Source of the DNA: Bin87 sp965220105
GTDB taxonomy: Bacteria > Chloroflexota > Dehalococcoidia > Lucifugimonadales > UBA3495
DNA length: 64,000 nt
NCBI GenBank assembly: GCA_965220105.1
Contig: OZ244811.1
Location: forward strand, 992,001-1,056,000
Direction of reading: 5' to 3'
Each line of letters opens with the position of its first letter. Within the stretch, counting starts at the first letter, position 1. Position numbers and translations under genes: made by a program. Positions 16,322 through 24,169 of the stretch are shown in pieces. The notes under the pieces were generated by a model. The model made no database searches, was not told the origin of the DNA, and saw only the letters and a list, made by a program, of their open reading frames with translations.

Positions 16322-16533
16322 CCCCGTAAGTACGGGAGTATACCTTGCTCCAACACCGAGCCATATGCCGGACGGAATGCTCGCCCCGTACCTACGGGGG
16401 TATGCCGGAAAAGATGCGGGACACAACCGGACGCGACTTGCTCACCCCGTACCTGCGGGGACATAACGGAACTGAGAATGGCGTTTTTCGAGCCCATCCC
16501 AGTTCGTCACCCCGCACAGCCGGGGACGTACCC
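16317..16533 (+). CRISPR. CRISPR array 2: 4 degenerate repeats, 3 spacers
   Basis: Repeats lie at 16317-16344, 16379-16406, 16440-16467 and 16506-16533, with spacers of 34, 33 and 38 bp. All four repeats differ (for example CCCCGTAAGTACGGG, CCCCGTACCTACGGGGG, CCCCGTACCTGCGGGG, CCCCGCACAGCCGGGG). No leader like those of arrays 1 and 3 precedes it; the interrupted membrane protein gene ends at its left edge. It looks like a leaderless, decaying array. Its first units resemble units 2-3 of array 3. Confidence 0.75.
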
Positions 16534-16545
16534 GTAATTAGGGCC

Positions 16546-16673
16546 GAAAACAGGCATCCGATCGTCCTGAAAAATCGCCATAGAGGACACAAATACGAGC
16601 TGTGACGGCGATTTAGGCACTCCGACGACTCACAAGTCATCCGGGCCTCAAAACCGGCCTGAGAACACGTTTA
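16546..16673 (+). ncRNA. Conserved structured element, copy B
   Basis: This copy starts GAAAACAGGCATCCGATCG 12 bp after the last repeat of array 2. It has a perfect 8-bp pairing AAATCGCC/GGCGATTT (16572-16579 with 16606-16613), the GTCCT/AGGAC pair that would form a pseudoknot with it, the hairpin GACT-CACA-AGTC, and GGCC-TCAAAACC-GGCC. A terminator follows at 16732. See the finding on the five copies. Confidence 0.5.
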
Positions 16674-16731
16674 ACGATTCACCAACGACACCGGGAGAAT
16701 CAAGGCCGACTCGTCACGGACAGCCTGGAAA

Positions 16732-16758
16732 AGGGCGGGAGTAATCCCGCCCTTTTTT
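16732..16758 (+). terminator. Rho-independent terminator downstream of element copy B
   Basis: The stem GGGCGGGA/TCCCGCCC has loop GTAA and is followed by TTTTTT. It may end transcripts from array 2 and element B. Confidence 0.8.
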
Positions 16759-16981
16759 GATGCCCGCCAACATCCAAGAGGCCCACAGAAAAGAATCATC
16801 AACGGCAACGAGTGACATCTACACCTACCCCGAGACCGTAACAGAGAAAAGGGTTGGGCATAACAAAACCGCCCCACGGACAGAATAAAAAACAGCGCTG
16901 AACAAAAGAACTCGTTCTACGCAAGTAGTAGCGAACTGCCCTAGATTAAAAGCATTGCACACAATGCAGGGGGTGGGGAAC

Positions 16982-17512
16982 ATGACCAACGACAGGAACG
17001 ACGCCAAACCTCGGAGACCACGGCTCAGGATCCGTGCGCGGCTATGGAAGTCAGTCTGGCTAGCCACCGCGATCGTAGTCGCCATGGCCCTAGCACTGGC
17101 TTGCCAAGAGCAGGAGACGTCGGGGCGTCAAGGCATAATCGTACCGAACCGTGACTGCAACAGATACTTACGCACATCACTGATCATCCGACGCGAGTTA
17201 CACACCGCCGAACGAGCCAACGAGATCGTCCGTGCCATGCAGGAAACCACTTCCTTCACCTGCGAACAGGACATGTGGAGCGCCAAAATTAGCCACACTC
17301 GGCAATGGTGCCACCACGCAGAGTGGGAGAACGGAACAACCGTACCCGAATCGCTGGCCTTATCTGGAGATTGGGACGGTGACGGACTGACGAGAGACAC
17401 GATAGGAAACATCCTAGTCCAGTTCTCCGAACAACCCACCGATTCTAGCTCCACCGCCAGGTGCTGGATGTACGACGCGCCTAGGCATAAATGGGACCGG
17501 TCCATCGACTGA
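16982..17512 (+). CDS. Putative lipoprotein, function unknown
   Basis: The product is 176 residues from the ATG at 16982, chosen because GGTGGGGAAC precedes it; an earlier in-frame ATG at 16955 is less likely. A basic N-terminus (RRPRLRIRARLWKS) is followed by a hydrophobic stretch ending LALAC, a lipobox, so it should be lipid-anchored outside the membrane. The mature part has six cysteines and a DWDGDGL motif that resembles a calcium-binding or EF-hand-like loop (D-x-D-x-D). The family is not recognised. It stands alone between two terminators. Confidence 0.6.
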   Translation: MTNDRNDAKPRRPRLRIRARLWKSVWLATAIVVAMALALACQEQETSGRQGIIVPNRDCNRYLRTSLIIRRELHTAERANEIVRAMQETTSFTCEQDMWSAKISHTRQWCHHAEWENGTTVPESLALSGDWDGDGLTRDTIGNILVQFSEQPTDSSSTARCWMYDAPRHKWDRSID

Positions 17513-17605
17513 TCTGACGACCAAAGGAGAGTAGAGACCAACACCTAAACCTCAGTCCACCAACACAGCGCGGCAACGACCGCATCCAACCAATGACAGC
17601 CTAAA

Positions 17606-17633
17606 ACGGCCGGGAGAAATCCCGGTCGTTTTT
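17606..17633 (+). terminator. Rho-independent terminator after the lipoprotein gene
   Basis: The stem ACGGCCGGGA/TCCCGGTCGT has loop GAAA and is followed by a run of five T. Confidence 0.8.
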
Positions 17634-17730
17634 GCTGTGAGTTCGCCACAGGCAGGCACACACCGCACGACCGACGCGGTTAGGAGGGCCGCACAACCGA
17701 AACAAGCACGACCAAAACCGGAGGCAATAC

Positions 17731-20466
17731 GTGAACCACAGACGATGGATCAACATCATGATCCTGAGCCTAATAGCCACATTCCTTACAACAGCAGCAG
17801 GGACGCACTTCGGGACAATCAACCTGTTGACCGAAGCCAGAATCGCGCAGACACAAGGAAAGGACAGCTCGTCTCAGGACCTGTCAGAACAAACTGAGCG
17901 GGGAAGACAAAGTAGTGCCCCACAGACAATCTACGCAACCACCGCGGTTCCCGAAGGAGTGAAGCTATGGCACGCATCAGGCTTCACCGGCACAGACGTC
18001 AAGGTAGGAATATTGGACAGCAATTTCGGTGGATTGCTAACGGAGATGAACGCCGACCAGCTAGCCCGAATACAAGGTTACTGTTTCACTGAAGACGGCG
18101 ACGACGAAGACGAGGAACTGGACACAGTAACCGACTCGCTGCAGCCTTGCGAGGACCTGGCCCCAGGAGGAACAGGCGAAGATGAACACGGAACGTTCGT
18201 ACTGAAGGCCCTGATGCTGGTCGCCCCGGACGCGCAGTTCTACATATCAAATCCACCAGATGCCAACGAAGCACGACGGGCAGTCATGTGGATGCAGGGA
18301 AAAGCAGTCGAGGTGATCAACTCGTCGAGAGGGTACGAGTGGGACGGACCAGGAAACGGGACGGCCACGAGGAACAGGCCCACCGAGCACCCCATCATCG
18401 AGACCACCAACCTAGCAATAGCAGGTGGAGCACTGTGGGTAAACTCAGCAGGAAATGAAAAAACGAGCACATGGTTCAAAAGGAATCCTTCGTTCGAAGG
18501 AAGTTTCCTGAACATGCAAGGCGACACCACGCCAGCCGACACCTGCAACCAAGTCGAGCTGAAGGATGACAAAACATACCGTTTCATCATGCGGTGGAAG
18601 GACAACTGGCCCACCTCAGAGACAGATCAAGGGCCGAACACCGACCTAGTCTTGCAGGTGACCGACCCAGACGACGACGAGCTGACCCCGGTGGACGGAA
18701 CCAGAGACAACACGCAAGACGGAGACTCTGATCAATACCCTCGTGAACGGATGAACTTCAGACCGGACCAAGACGGCACACACTGCGTGAAAGTCAAACT
18801 GAAGAGCGGAAGCGCACCCGCCTGGATACAGTTCCAAGAGAGGTTCCAAGACAAAGAACTCGAACACCGTCCGACCATGGGAGAAGGAAGCATAGGCAAC
18901 CCGGCTGAGAGCAGCAACAGAGGCCTGCTCGCCGTAGGAGCGACTTGGGTAGTCGGGACAGGGCAAGTAGTACCGCTCGAATACGCCACATCATACGGTC
19001 CACCGCCTGAACCCGGCCCACCGAACGAAAGAATCAAGCCGGACCTAGTGGCAGACGGCCTGTTAATAACGCGACTGACCTTTGAGGAAGGAACCAGCTT
19101 CGCTGCGCCGAAGGTGGCCGGACTGGCAGCACTGATCCGGCAGGCCATGAGACATTTACCAGAAATGGACGAGCCCAAGGAGATCGCCGATTACCTCAGA
19201 AACCACGCGGTCAGACCAACGGGAGCGTCCGTCAACCAGTGGGGCTACGGCTCCGCAAGACTTCCAGCAGCAACGGCGCCGACCTCAATATCGTTCACCC
19301 TTCGAGGCGACTTCGAAGGGCTGGTCGTGATATACCCGAGAGGCGGCGAATGGACCAACATCCAAACAAAGTCCCTCGTACGCGTTTGGCGCAATCACTC
19401 TCCGATCGGCCCGCCCACATTGCATCGCGAAGAGTACATCCGACGGAATGCCAGACTGCACATTACCCTCCCCACCGGGTACAGCTACTTCGTAACTGCC
19501 CACACCTGCGGACAGGATGCAACAAACATAGATGGCTGCGGCCCATCGGCGCAGTCAGCAGACTTGGAGTTACCACTTCTCCTCGACACACCGACCGACT
19601 TCCGCGGCCTCGCAAGAATCACCAGCATCAGAGTCCTGTGGGAAGCAGTAAGCAGAGCGGAAACCTACGAGATCAAGCAGGGTGGGTCAACAGACACGGT
19701 AACCACGGAACTGACCGACCATATCTTCCAAAACCTCACTCCAGGAGAGACCTACACATTCCGCGTGCGAGCCGTCGCAAGAAAGTGGATGTCAGAATGG
19801 ACCGAACCCCTGACAGTCACGCTACCGGAACCGAAACCACCGGCTCCATCACCAACGACGAGCGGGCTTTCTGGCGGGCGCGTCCAGATAACTTGGACGG
19901 GGATCGACAACGCTGATACCTACAAAGTCCGGCAATGCGATCGCCAAGCGGGTCAGTGGAAGATTCACCCCTATACCGAGGCCGGCCAAGACAACCCGTT
20001 TACCATACAGACAGAAAGTACCACCTCAGCGAGCATCAGCGGCCTGACCGACGGAGTTACCTACACGTTCAAAGTAGGCAGCGTCAATGACGCCGGCACC
20101 GGATGGTCGGAACCGACGGACGCAACAGCAGGCAGTACCACACCAGCAACGCCGGAACAAAGCCCTGGCGGACAGCTATGCCCGTCTGAGGAAAACGGCC
20201 CGTCAATGCTGGCTTACACGCTGTCAGGAACCGAGTTAACATTGACCTGGACGGCCAGCACCTACACGGACACAATCTCCCAACGAGTCAGACGACGCCA
20301 GCAAGGAGAAGACTGGACCGACTTCAACATAGGGACAGGCATCACGACCTGGACGGACACGTCCGCCGTATCCGGAACCAAATACATCTATCGGGTACAA
20401 GCACCCGGCCCCAACACCGGCGACAACGGCCGCATGAGCAACCGCCAAGTGGTGACCATCCCCTAA
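17731..20466 (+). CDS. Secreted subtilisin-like (S8) protease with FN3 domains
   Basis: The product is 911 residues. Translation starts at GTG with GGAGG seven bases upstream. A signal peptide (MNHRRWINIMILSLIATFL) is followed by an S8 peptidase: Asp in VGILDSNF (about residue 93), His in DEHGTFV (about 152), oxyanion Asn in VNSAGNE (about 238), Ser in EGTSFAAPKVAG (about 454). The catalytic order is normal, and the large insert between Asn and Ser resembles a P-domain-like or PPC-like module. From about residue 610 there are three FN3 repeats (IRVLWEAV, VQITWTGI, LTLTWTAS strands). It is probably an exported protease acting on surface or environmental protein. It sits between CRISPR arrays 2 and 3. 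Confidence 0.85.
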   Translation: MNHRRWINIMILSLIATFLTTAAGTHFGTINLLTEARIAQTQGKDSSSQDLSEQTERGRQSSAPQTIYATTAVPEGVKLWHASGFTGTDVKVGILDSNFGGLLTEMNADQLARIQGYCFTEDGDDEDEELDTVTDSLQPCEDLAPGGTGEDEHGTFVLKALMLVAPDAQFYISNPPDANEARRAVMWMQGKAVEVINSSRGYEWDGPGNGTATRNRPTEHPIIETTNLAIAGGALWVNSAGNEKTSTWFKRNPSFEGSFLNMQGDTTPADTCNQVELKDDKTYRFIMRWKDNWPTSETDQGPNTDLVLQVTDPDDDELTPVDGTRDNTQDGDSDQYPRERMNFRPDQDGTHCVKVKLKSGSAPAWIQFQERFQDKELEHRPTMGEGSIGNPAESSNRGLLAVGATWVVGTGQVVPLEYATSYGPPPEPGPPNERIKPDLVADGLLITRLTFEEGTSFAAPKVAGLAALIRQAMRHLPEMDEPKEIADYLRNHAVRPTGASVNQWGYGSARLPAATAPTSISFTLRGDFEGLVVIYPRGGEWTNIQTKSLVRVWRNHSPIGPPTLHREEYIRRNARLHITLPTGYSYFVTAHTCGQDATNIDGCGPSAQSADLELPLLLDTPTDFRGLARITSIRVLWEAVSRAETYEIKQGGSTDTVTTELTDHIFQNLTPGETYTFRVRAVARKWMSEWTEPLTVTLPEPKPPAPSPTTSGLSGGRVQITWTGIDNADTYKVRQCDRQAGQWKIHPYTEAGQDNPFTIQTESTTSASISGLTDGVTYTFKVGSVNDAGTGWSEPTDATAGSTTPATPEQSPGGQLCPSEENGPSMLAYTLSGTELTLTWTASTYTDTISQRVRRRQQGEDWTDFNIGTGITTWTDTSAVSGTKYIYRVQAPGPNTGDNGRMSNRQVVTIP

Positions 20467-20775
20467 TCACACGGTCACGTGCCCCGGTCGGTTGACCGGG
20501 GCATTGACCAACGAAGCGAACAACGCCCTCCCGATAGCACTGGCAAGAGTAGAACAGGGAACACCAAGCCAACTAGCGCATTGACAGCATCAATAACAAC
20601 GAACGCAAAGGCGTGGCACCCGACAACATCAGACACAAAGAACGACGTCTTCAACCAAGCAACGCAATCGGCAAGCACGAGACTTCACCGTCCAAAAAAC
20701 CGCCAAAAACAGCCCGTACGTACGTCGGTAGCGCCTACCGCAGCCGAACAACGGCAGGGCAAAAACGACCCACTA

Positions 20776-20805
20776 AGGGCGGCTCGATCGAACCGCCCTT
20801 TTTGC
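20776..20805 (+). terminator. Terminator inside a duplicated cassette, copy 1
   Basis: The stem AGGGCGG/CCGCCCT (loop CTCGATCGAA) is followed by TTTTT. The surrounding 70 bp (GCAGGGCAAAAACGACCCAC before, GCTGCCCCAAGAGGAC after) recur at 26400-26468. Confidence 0.75.
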
Positions 20806-20855
20806 TGCCCCAAGAGGACCAAACAGGCCGAACGGACCGCCGGAGCCGTTGCACC

Positions 20856-20980
20856 GAAAACCGCCATCGGATCGTCCTGAGAAATCGCCATAAAGGACAC
20901 AGATACGAGCTGTGACACCGATTTCAGCCCTCGGACGACTCAGAGTCTCCAGAGCATCGAAACCACCTGAGAGCGCGTTC
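20856..20980 (+). ncRNA. Conserved structured element, copy C
   Basis: This copy begins GAAAACCGCCATCGGATCG. It keeps GTCCT/AGGAC and six pairs of AAATCG/CGATTT. Its mid hairpin is GACTC-A-GAGTC, longer in the stem than in other copies but at the same place, flanked by GGA/TCC. It lies 70 bp before the leader of array 3 and 50 bp after a terminator. Between 20467 and 20775 I see no supportable gene, only a GCCCCGGTC/GACCGGGGC hairpin at 20481-20502. Confidence 0.5.
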
Positions 20981-21052
20981 TAATCAGATACGAACCGTGC
21001 AAATTTCCGCTCCGCATCAAGTCGGCAATCGAGATCTTCCCCGCATACTCGG

Positions 21053-21098
21053 GGACTCCAGCCGAAAAATGAATGATATTATCTATTCGAGAGCAAGG
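21053..21098 (+). promoter_or_regulatory. CRISPR leader of array 3
   Basis: GACTCCAGCCGAAAAATGAA, then TGATATTATCTATTCGA and GCAAGG, differ at only a few positions from the leader of array 1. It immediately precedes the first repeat. A half-palindrome CCCCGCATACTCGGGG lies just before it. Confidence 0.7.
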
Positions 21099-21734
21099 GC
21101 TCGCCCCATAAGTACGGGGTATTCCTTTCGGAGTTGGCCGGCTTCCGAGGTGTAAACCGCTCGCCCCGTAAGTACGGGGGTATTCCGGAGCGGATGCGGG
21201 ACATCCCCGGACGAAATGCTCGCCCCGTACCTACGGGGGTATTCCCACTCTCCCTGTATCGAGGCCGTAGTTTTTGAGGCTCGCCCCGCACCTGCGGGGG
21301 TATACCCGGAAGCTGGGTAAAACGAGTCGTCGTCCCCGTGTTAGCCACGCAGCTGCGGGGGTATACCCAGAACCGGATACAAACATTTGGCCCGACAGAT
21401 GTTCACCCCCCGTACCAGCGGGGGTATACCTGAACCGCAACAGATACCTCTGGTCCCGATGCCGTTAACCCCGTACCTGCGGGGGTATACCCTGAAGCGG
21501 CGCGAGCTGACCCGACGAATGGAGACTCGCCCCGTACCTACGGGGGTATTCCGCAAAGGGTCAAATACGCAGTCACAGAGTTTGAGTTACCCCGTACCTA
21601 CGGGGGTATACCAGCATCGCCGGTGAGGTGTTGGCCGTCACGGACGTTCACACCGTATCTACGGGGGTATACCAGTTCCGGGATTGTATCCAGACCCCGT
21701 TTTTGAGTTCGCCCCGTACCCACGGGGGTACACC
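21099..21734 (+). CRISPR. CRISPR array 3: 11 repeats, 10 spacers, variable repeats
   Basis: Repeats start at 21099, 21159, 21218, 21279, 21340, 21401, 21464, 21525, 21585, 21646 and 21707. Most are 28 bp; the first is 27 and the sixth 30. Spacers are 31-33 bp, eight of them exactly 33. The repeats are unusually variable, yet the hairpin is preserved by paired changes: GTA/TAC, GCA/TGC and GTA/TGC (G-U) versions occur. Repeat 5 (CCACGCAGCTGCGGGGG) and repeat 6 (an extra CC) are the most diverged. Leader on the left; no cas genes in the window. Confidence 0.9.
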
Positions 21735-21770
21735 CACCTAAAAGGCAACTTTTTGTTGATACCTTTCCAC
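21735..21770 (+). repeat. Conserved block between array end and zinc-ribbon gene, copy 2
   Basis: CACCTAAAAGGCAACTTTTT followed by GTTGATACC matches blocks at about 12881-12850 (minus), 22844-22885 and 34296-34330. Each lies at the 5' end of a zinc-ribbon family gene and follows a repeat or repeat-like end. It contains TTGATA/TTGACA, which could be a -35 box, but no consistent -10 is seen. Confidence 0.45.
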
Positions 21771-22013
21771 TCCCACGGATAAGACGCAACGCCAAAACTC
21801 CTGCAAGCAGCAGAGAATCTACCGGCAACAGTCACAACACATCCCCGAAGAGACCACCGAGAACGCAACGAAAAGTCCAGGCACCCAGCCATCCCACCAA
21901 ACAGACTACTCCAAAACCGGGCCATGGCCCACAGTCCACGACAAAAGACAAACCCGCTAACAAAAAACCGAGCACCAAAAGGGCAACGATCGGAGAACGC
22001 CGACAGTACGACT

Positions 22014-22249
22014 GAGCCAGAGACCAACAGCCGGAACGCAAAGAAGCCAACCGCCGCCGTACGGCAGAAAACCGCAAGAAACGAATAGCACTCGGACTTT
22101 GCGTCGGATGCGGCAAACCGGCAGTGCCTGGACAAACACGCTGCGCAGCCTGTGCCAGGGACCACCGTAAGACCCACAACCGAGCAGTCGCCAAGCGCCA
22201 AGCAATGGCTGAACAAACCGCTCCCGGGGCAGAAGACCAAACCTGCTGA
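22014..22249 (+). pseudogene. Small CxxC zinc-ribbon family gene, copy 2 (5' truncated)
   Basis: The frame opens after TGA at 22011-22013 and reads RKEANRRRTAENRKKRIA, GLCVGCGKPAVPGQTRC, AACARDHRKTHNRAVAKR, then stops at TGA (22247-22249). It has one ribbon instead of two and no start codon. The block at 21735 and the distance suggest the 5' part, out of frame at 21900-22010, belonged to the same gene. The stop overlaps the beginning of a Uma2 fragment. Confidence 0.5.
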
Positions 22250-22572
22250 TAGCCTTCAACGTCAGCCCCGAGGACTACCGGGCCAGCAACGGCTACATCA
22301 TCTCCGAGCAAGGCAAGCCACCCGATTTCGTGCTGGAAGTGGCCTCAGAGAGCACAGCCAGCATCGACACCGGCGCCAAGCGCGACGACTGCGCTACCCT
22401 GGCCATCCCCGAATACTGGCGGTTCGACAAAACCGGCCAATACCACGGCGCCAAGTTGGCCAGCGACAGGCTGGTCGAGGGTCACTACGAACCCATTCCC
22501 CTCGAAAAGCCGCAAACGGAGAAGAAGTACGAGCTGCGCCTAATCCTGCTCGATTGCCGACCTGAGGCTTAA
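22249..22572 (+). pseudogene. Uma2-family nuclease fragment
   Basis: 107 codons match the C-terminal two-thirds of the intact Uma2 gene at 33552: IISEQGKPPDFVLEVASEST, then IPEYWRFDKTGQYHG and SDRLVEGHYEPIPLE. The N-terminal third is missing. Instead of the catalytic-core continuation TVDKR..Y the fragment reads TGAKRDDCATLAI, so the Lys-containing motif is altered. It begins exactly at the stop of the zinc-ribbon copy and overlaps a type ISP remnant on the other strand, so it is a junction scar. Confidence 0.7.
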
Positions 22573-22833
22573 TTCGTCCACGATGGTCGTCGTAAACGCG
22601 CTAACTGCGCATACTCGACCGAGCAAGTCGACGACGCGCTCCTTGTGGTCCGCGAAACGGTAGGTGTTGAAACGCTCGCGGATCGTTGGGTCGCGGGGCT
22701 TGCGCTCCTTGTACTGGTCGAGGACCCATTCCAGGGCCGAACGGCTGCCCAGGCAGTATTCCCATGCTTCGGCAGGGACGCCGGTAAGCGTCGTCTGCTC
22801 ATCCAGAGTGATGACGTTGCGTTCCTTGTCAGG
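22540..22833 (-). pseudogene. C-terminal remnant of a type ISP restriction-modification enzyme
   Basis: A minus-strand frame of 97 codons without a start reads DKERNVITLDEQTTLTGVPA, WEYCLGSRSALEWVLDQYKE, FNTYRFADHKERVVDLLGRV, CAVSAFTTTIVDE. This is the typical C-terminus of the large DEAD-helicase/methylase type ISP (LlaBIII-like) enzymes. The preceding 1,400 or so residues are absent; the break falls at the conserved block of the neighbouring zinc-ribbon gene. Assignment is from the remembered family pattern. Confidence 0.6.
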
Positions 22834-22899
22834 ATAAACACCTTAAAGCCACAACTTTTTATTGACACAATATTTATACCCAAGCGCACCCGCAAACGG

Positions 22900-23442
22900 A
22901 TGAAATCCGGCCCAAGCCGGAAATCAACTCGGCCGAGCCAGAAGAAATCCGCCCACGCACCGAAACCACAGCCGTCAACGCGCAAACAAAAACCAGCCCT
23001 TACACGGCAGGAACGCAAGGAACAAGGGCTGTGCCGCTGCAGCCAACCAGCCGTACAGGAGCAAACTCGTTGTGCCGAGTGCGCCGAGAAACATCGCGAA
23101 TGGACCCGGCAGGACTCGGAGAACCGACGAAGGGCGAAAGGCATAAAACCCCGCCCCCGGTTCGACGATGCAGAATTAATCGAGCAGATCCAGAAAGCGA
23201 TCGCCGACCAAGAGACCCGAGGAGCAAGCCAGACACCCAAGAGAGTGCGCAGCGAAGCGTACAAGAAGAAGAACCAACAGCATAAAGCGCAATTGCGTGC
23301 GGAGCGCAAATCACTCGGCCTCTGCGTCCAATGCGCCAAACCAAGCCTTGCAGGCCAGATCCGCTGTGCTGACTGCGTACTCAAACACCGCCAGTACGAA
23401 CTGCACAGCAGAGTGAAGGCCAAACTCACCGCTGAACAATAG
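22900..23442 (+). CDS. Small CxxC zinc-ribbon family protein, copy 3 (intact)
   Basis: The product is 180 residues from ATG at 22900 (an open frame continues upstream but lacks a convincing start). A Lys/Arg/Pro-rich N-terminus of about 55 residues leads to ribbon 1 (RKEQGLCRCSQPAVQEQTRC, CAECAEKHREW), an acidic-basic linker, and ribbon 2 (ERKSLGLCVQCAKPSLAGQ, RCADCVLKHRQYEL). It has eight cysteines in CxC/CxxC pairs. It is a paralogue of copy 1, about 65 percent identical by eye. Zinc-dependent DNA or RNA binding is plausible; the biological role is unknown. Confidence 0.65.
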   Translation: MKSGPSRKSTRPSQKKSAHAPKPQPSTRKQKPALTRQERKEQGLCRCSQPAVQEQTRCAECAEKHREWTRQDSENRRRAKGIKPRPRFDDAELIEQIQKAIADQETRGASQTPKRVRSEAYKKKNQQHKAQLRAERKSLGLCVQCAKPSLAGQIRCADCVLKHRQYELHSRVKAKLTAEQ

Positions 23443-23619
23443 AGGCAGCACACGGACGCCGCGACCCTACGATTACAACACGTCCCAAATTTCCGCCGTA
23501 GAGCCACGCAGATGGACGCCGGCGTCGTTTCAGGCACCCCACGAAGGGATGTCCGATTACGGCAGCGGGTCAACTAACCAACACATAACGGCGCACCTGC
23601 CAGCCACACCTGCTGCAAC

Positions 23620-23658
23620 GAACGCACTAGGACGAATACCGTTCCGGTGCGTTCTTCG
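23620..23658 (+). terminator. Hairpin terminator after zinc-ribbon copy 3
   Basis: The stem GAACGCAC/GTGCGTTC has a 19-nt loop and is followed by TTCGT. It lies 180 bp after the gene. Confidence 0.5.
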
Positions 23659-23738
23659 TATCATGACCTCGTAACGCCCAAGGAGCGGAAAATGGAGAAC
23701 AAGTACGGGATCCGCGACGACGGCCGCATCGTAGCCTT

Positions 23739-23927
23739 ACCCCCAATCCACCGTAGACGGCGTGTCGCGGCAGGGTGGATGAGCAAGAGAGCGCCCCTGT
23801 GCTTCTGGGATAATGGTTTTGGAAAGACAAACCCCACCCGAAACCAGGGGCACTCCCTTACCCCTTCATCACACCGCGACACTCATCACACCGCGACACT
23901 CATATTTTCGGTGGACTGGGGTTAAAA
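23739..23927 (+). mobile_element. Non-autonomous IS1380-derived element (MITE-like)
   Basis: The left end CCCCAATCCACCG...GTGTCGCGGCAGGGTGGATGAG and the right end (reverse complement CCCCAGTCCACCG...GTGTCGCGGTGTGATGAG) are inverted repeats of about 40 bp enclosing only 190 bp. The inner GTGCTTCTGGGATAATGG also occurs in the IS1380 remnants at 34926-35117 and 49829-50056. It has inserted close to a tiny ORF at 23692 with a good Shine-Dalgarno (AAGGAG). Confidence 0.6.
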
Positions 23928-23998
23928 CGATGACATCCGGCCGTAGCGCGGAAGCAGCCGCCGCTGGCACAATGAAACAGCCGCTGTCCAACGGCGAC

Positions 23999-24035
23999 GC
24001 CGGCCACTACTGACAAACGAAGCGGCCGGCTTTAT
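23999..24035 (+). terminator. Hairpin terminator upstream of the OLD gene
   Basis: The stem GCCGGCC/GGCCGGC is followed by TTTATT. The preceding TAGCGCGGAA and CCGCTGGC-CAATGAAA recur before the terminator at 34708, so the two units share an origin. Confidence 0.55.
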
Positions 24036-24169
24036 TCCCTTGATAGCATCAGAAACGCAACCTACTAATCGGCTGGATGATAGCGATTTCCTGTACGAGA
24101 CAGTTTCGTTCCCAGCTTGCAAAAATGGAATCACAGATGGAATTGGTGGCTACGCCGTGTGGAGCAAAG

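Noticed and set aside
16345..20915. Conserved peptide ENRHPIVLRNRHRGHKYEL at the end of several frames
   Set aside because: It lies inside the repeated element; differences are not biased to third positions and upstream frames are unrelated, so an RNA or DNA element is more likely.
22569..23573. 334-codon minus frame opposite the zinc-ribbon gene
   Set aside because: Shadow of the intact zinc-ribbon frame; the real minus-strand signal is only the type ISP remnant in another frame.
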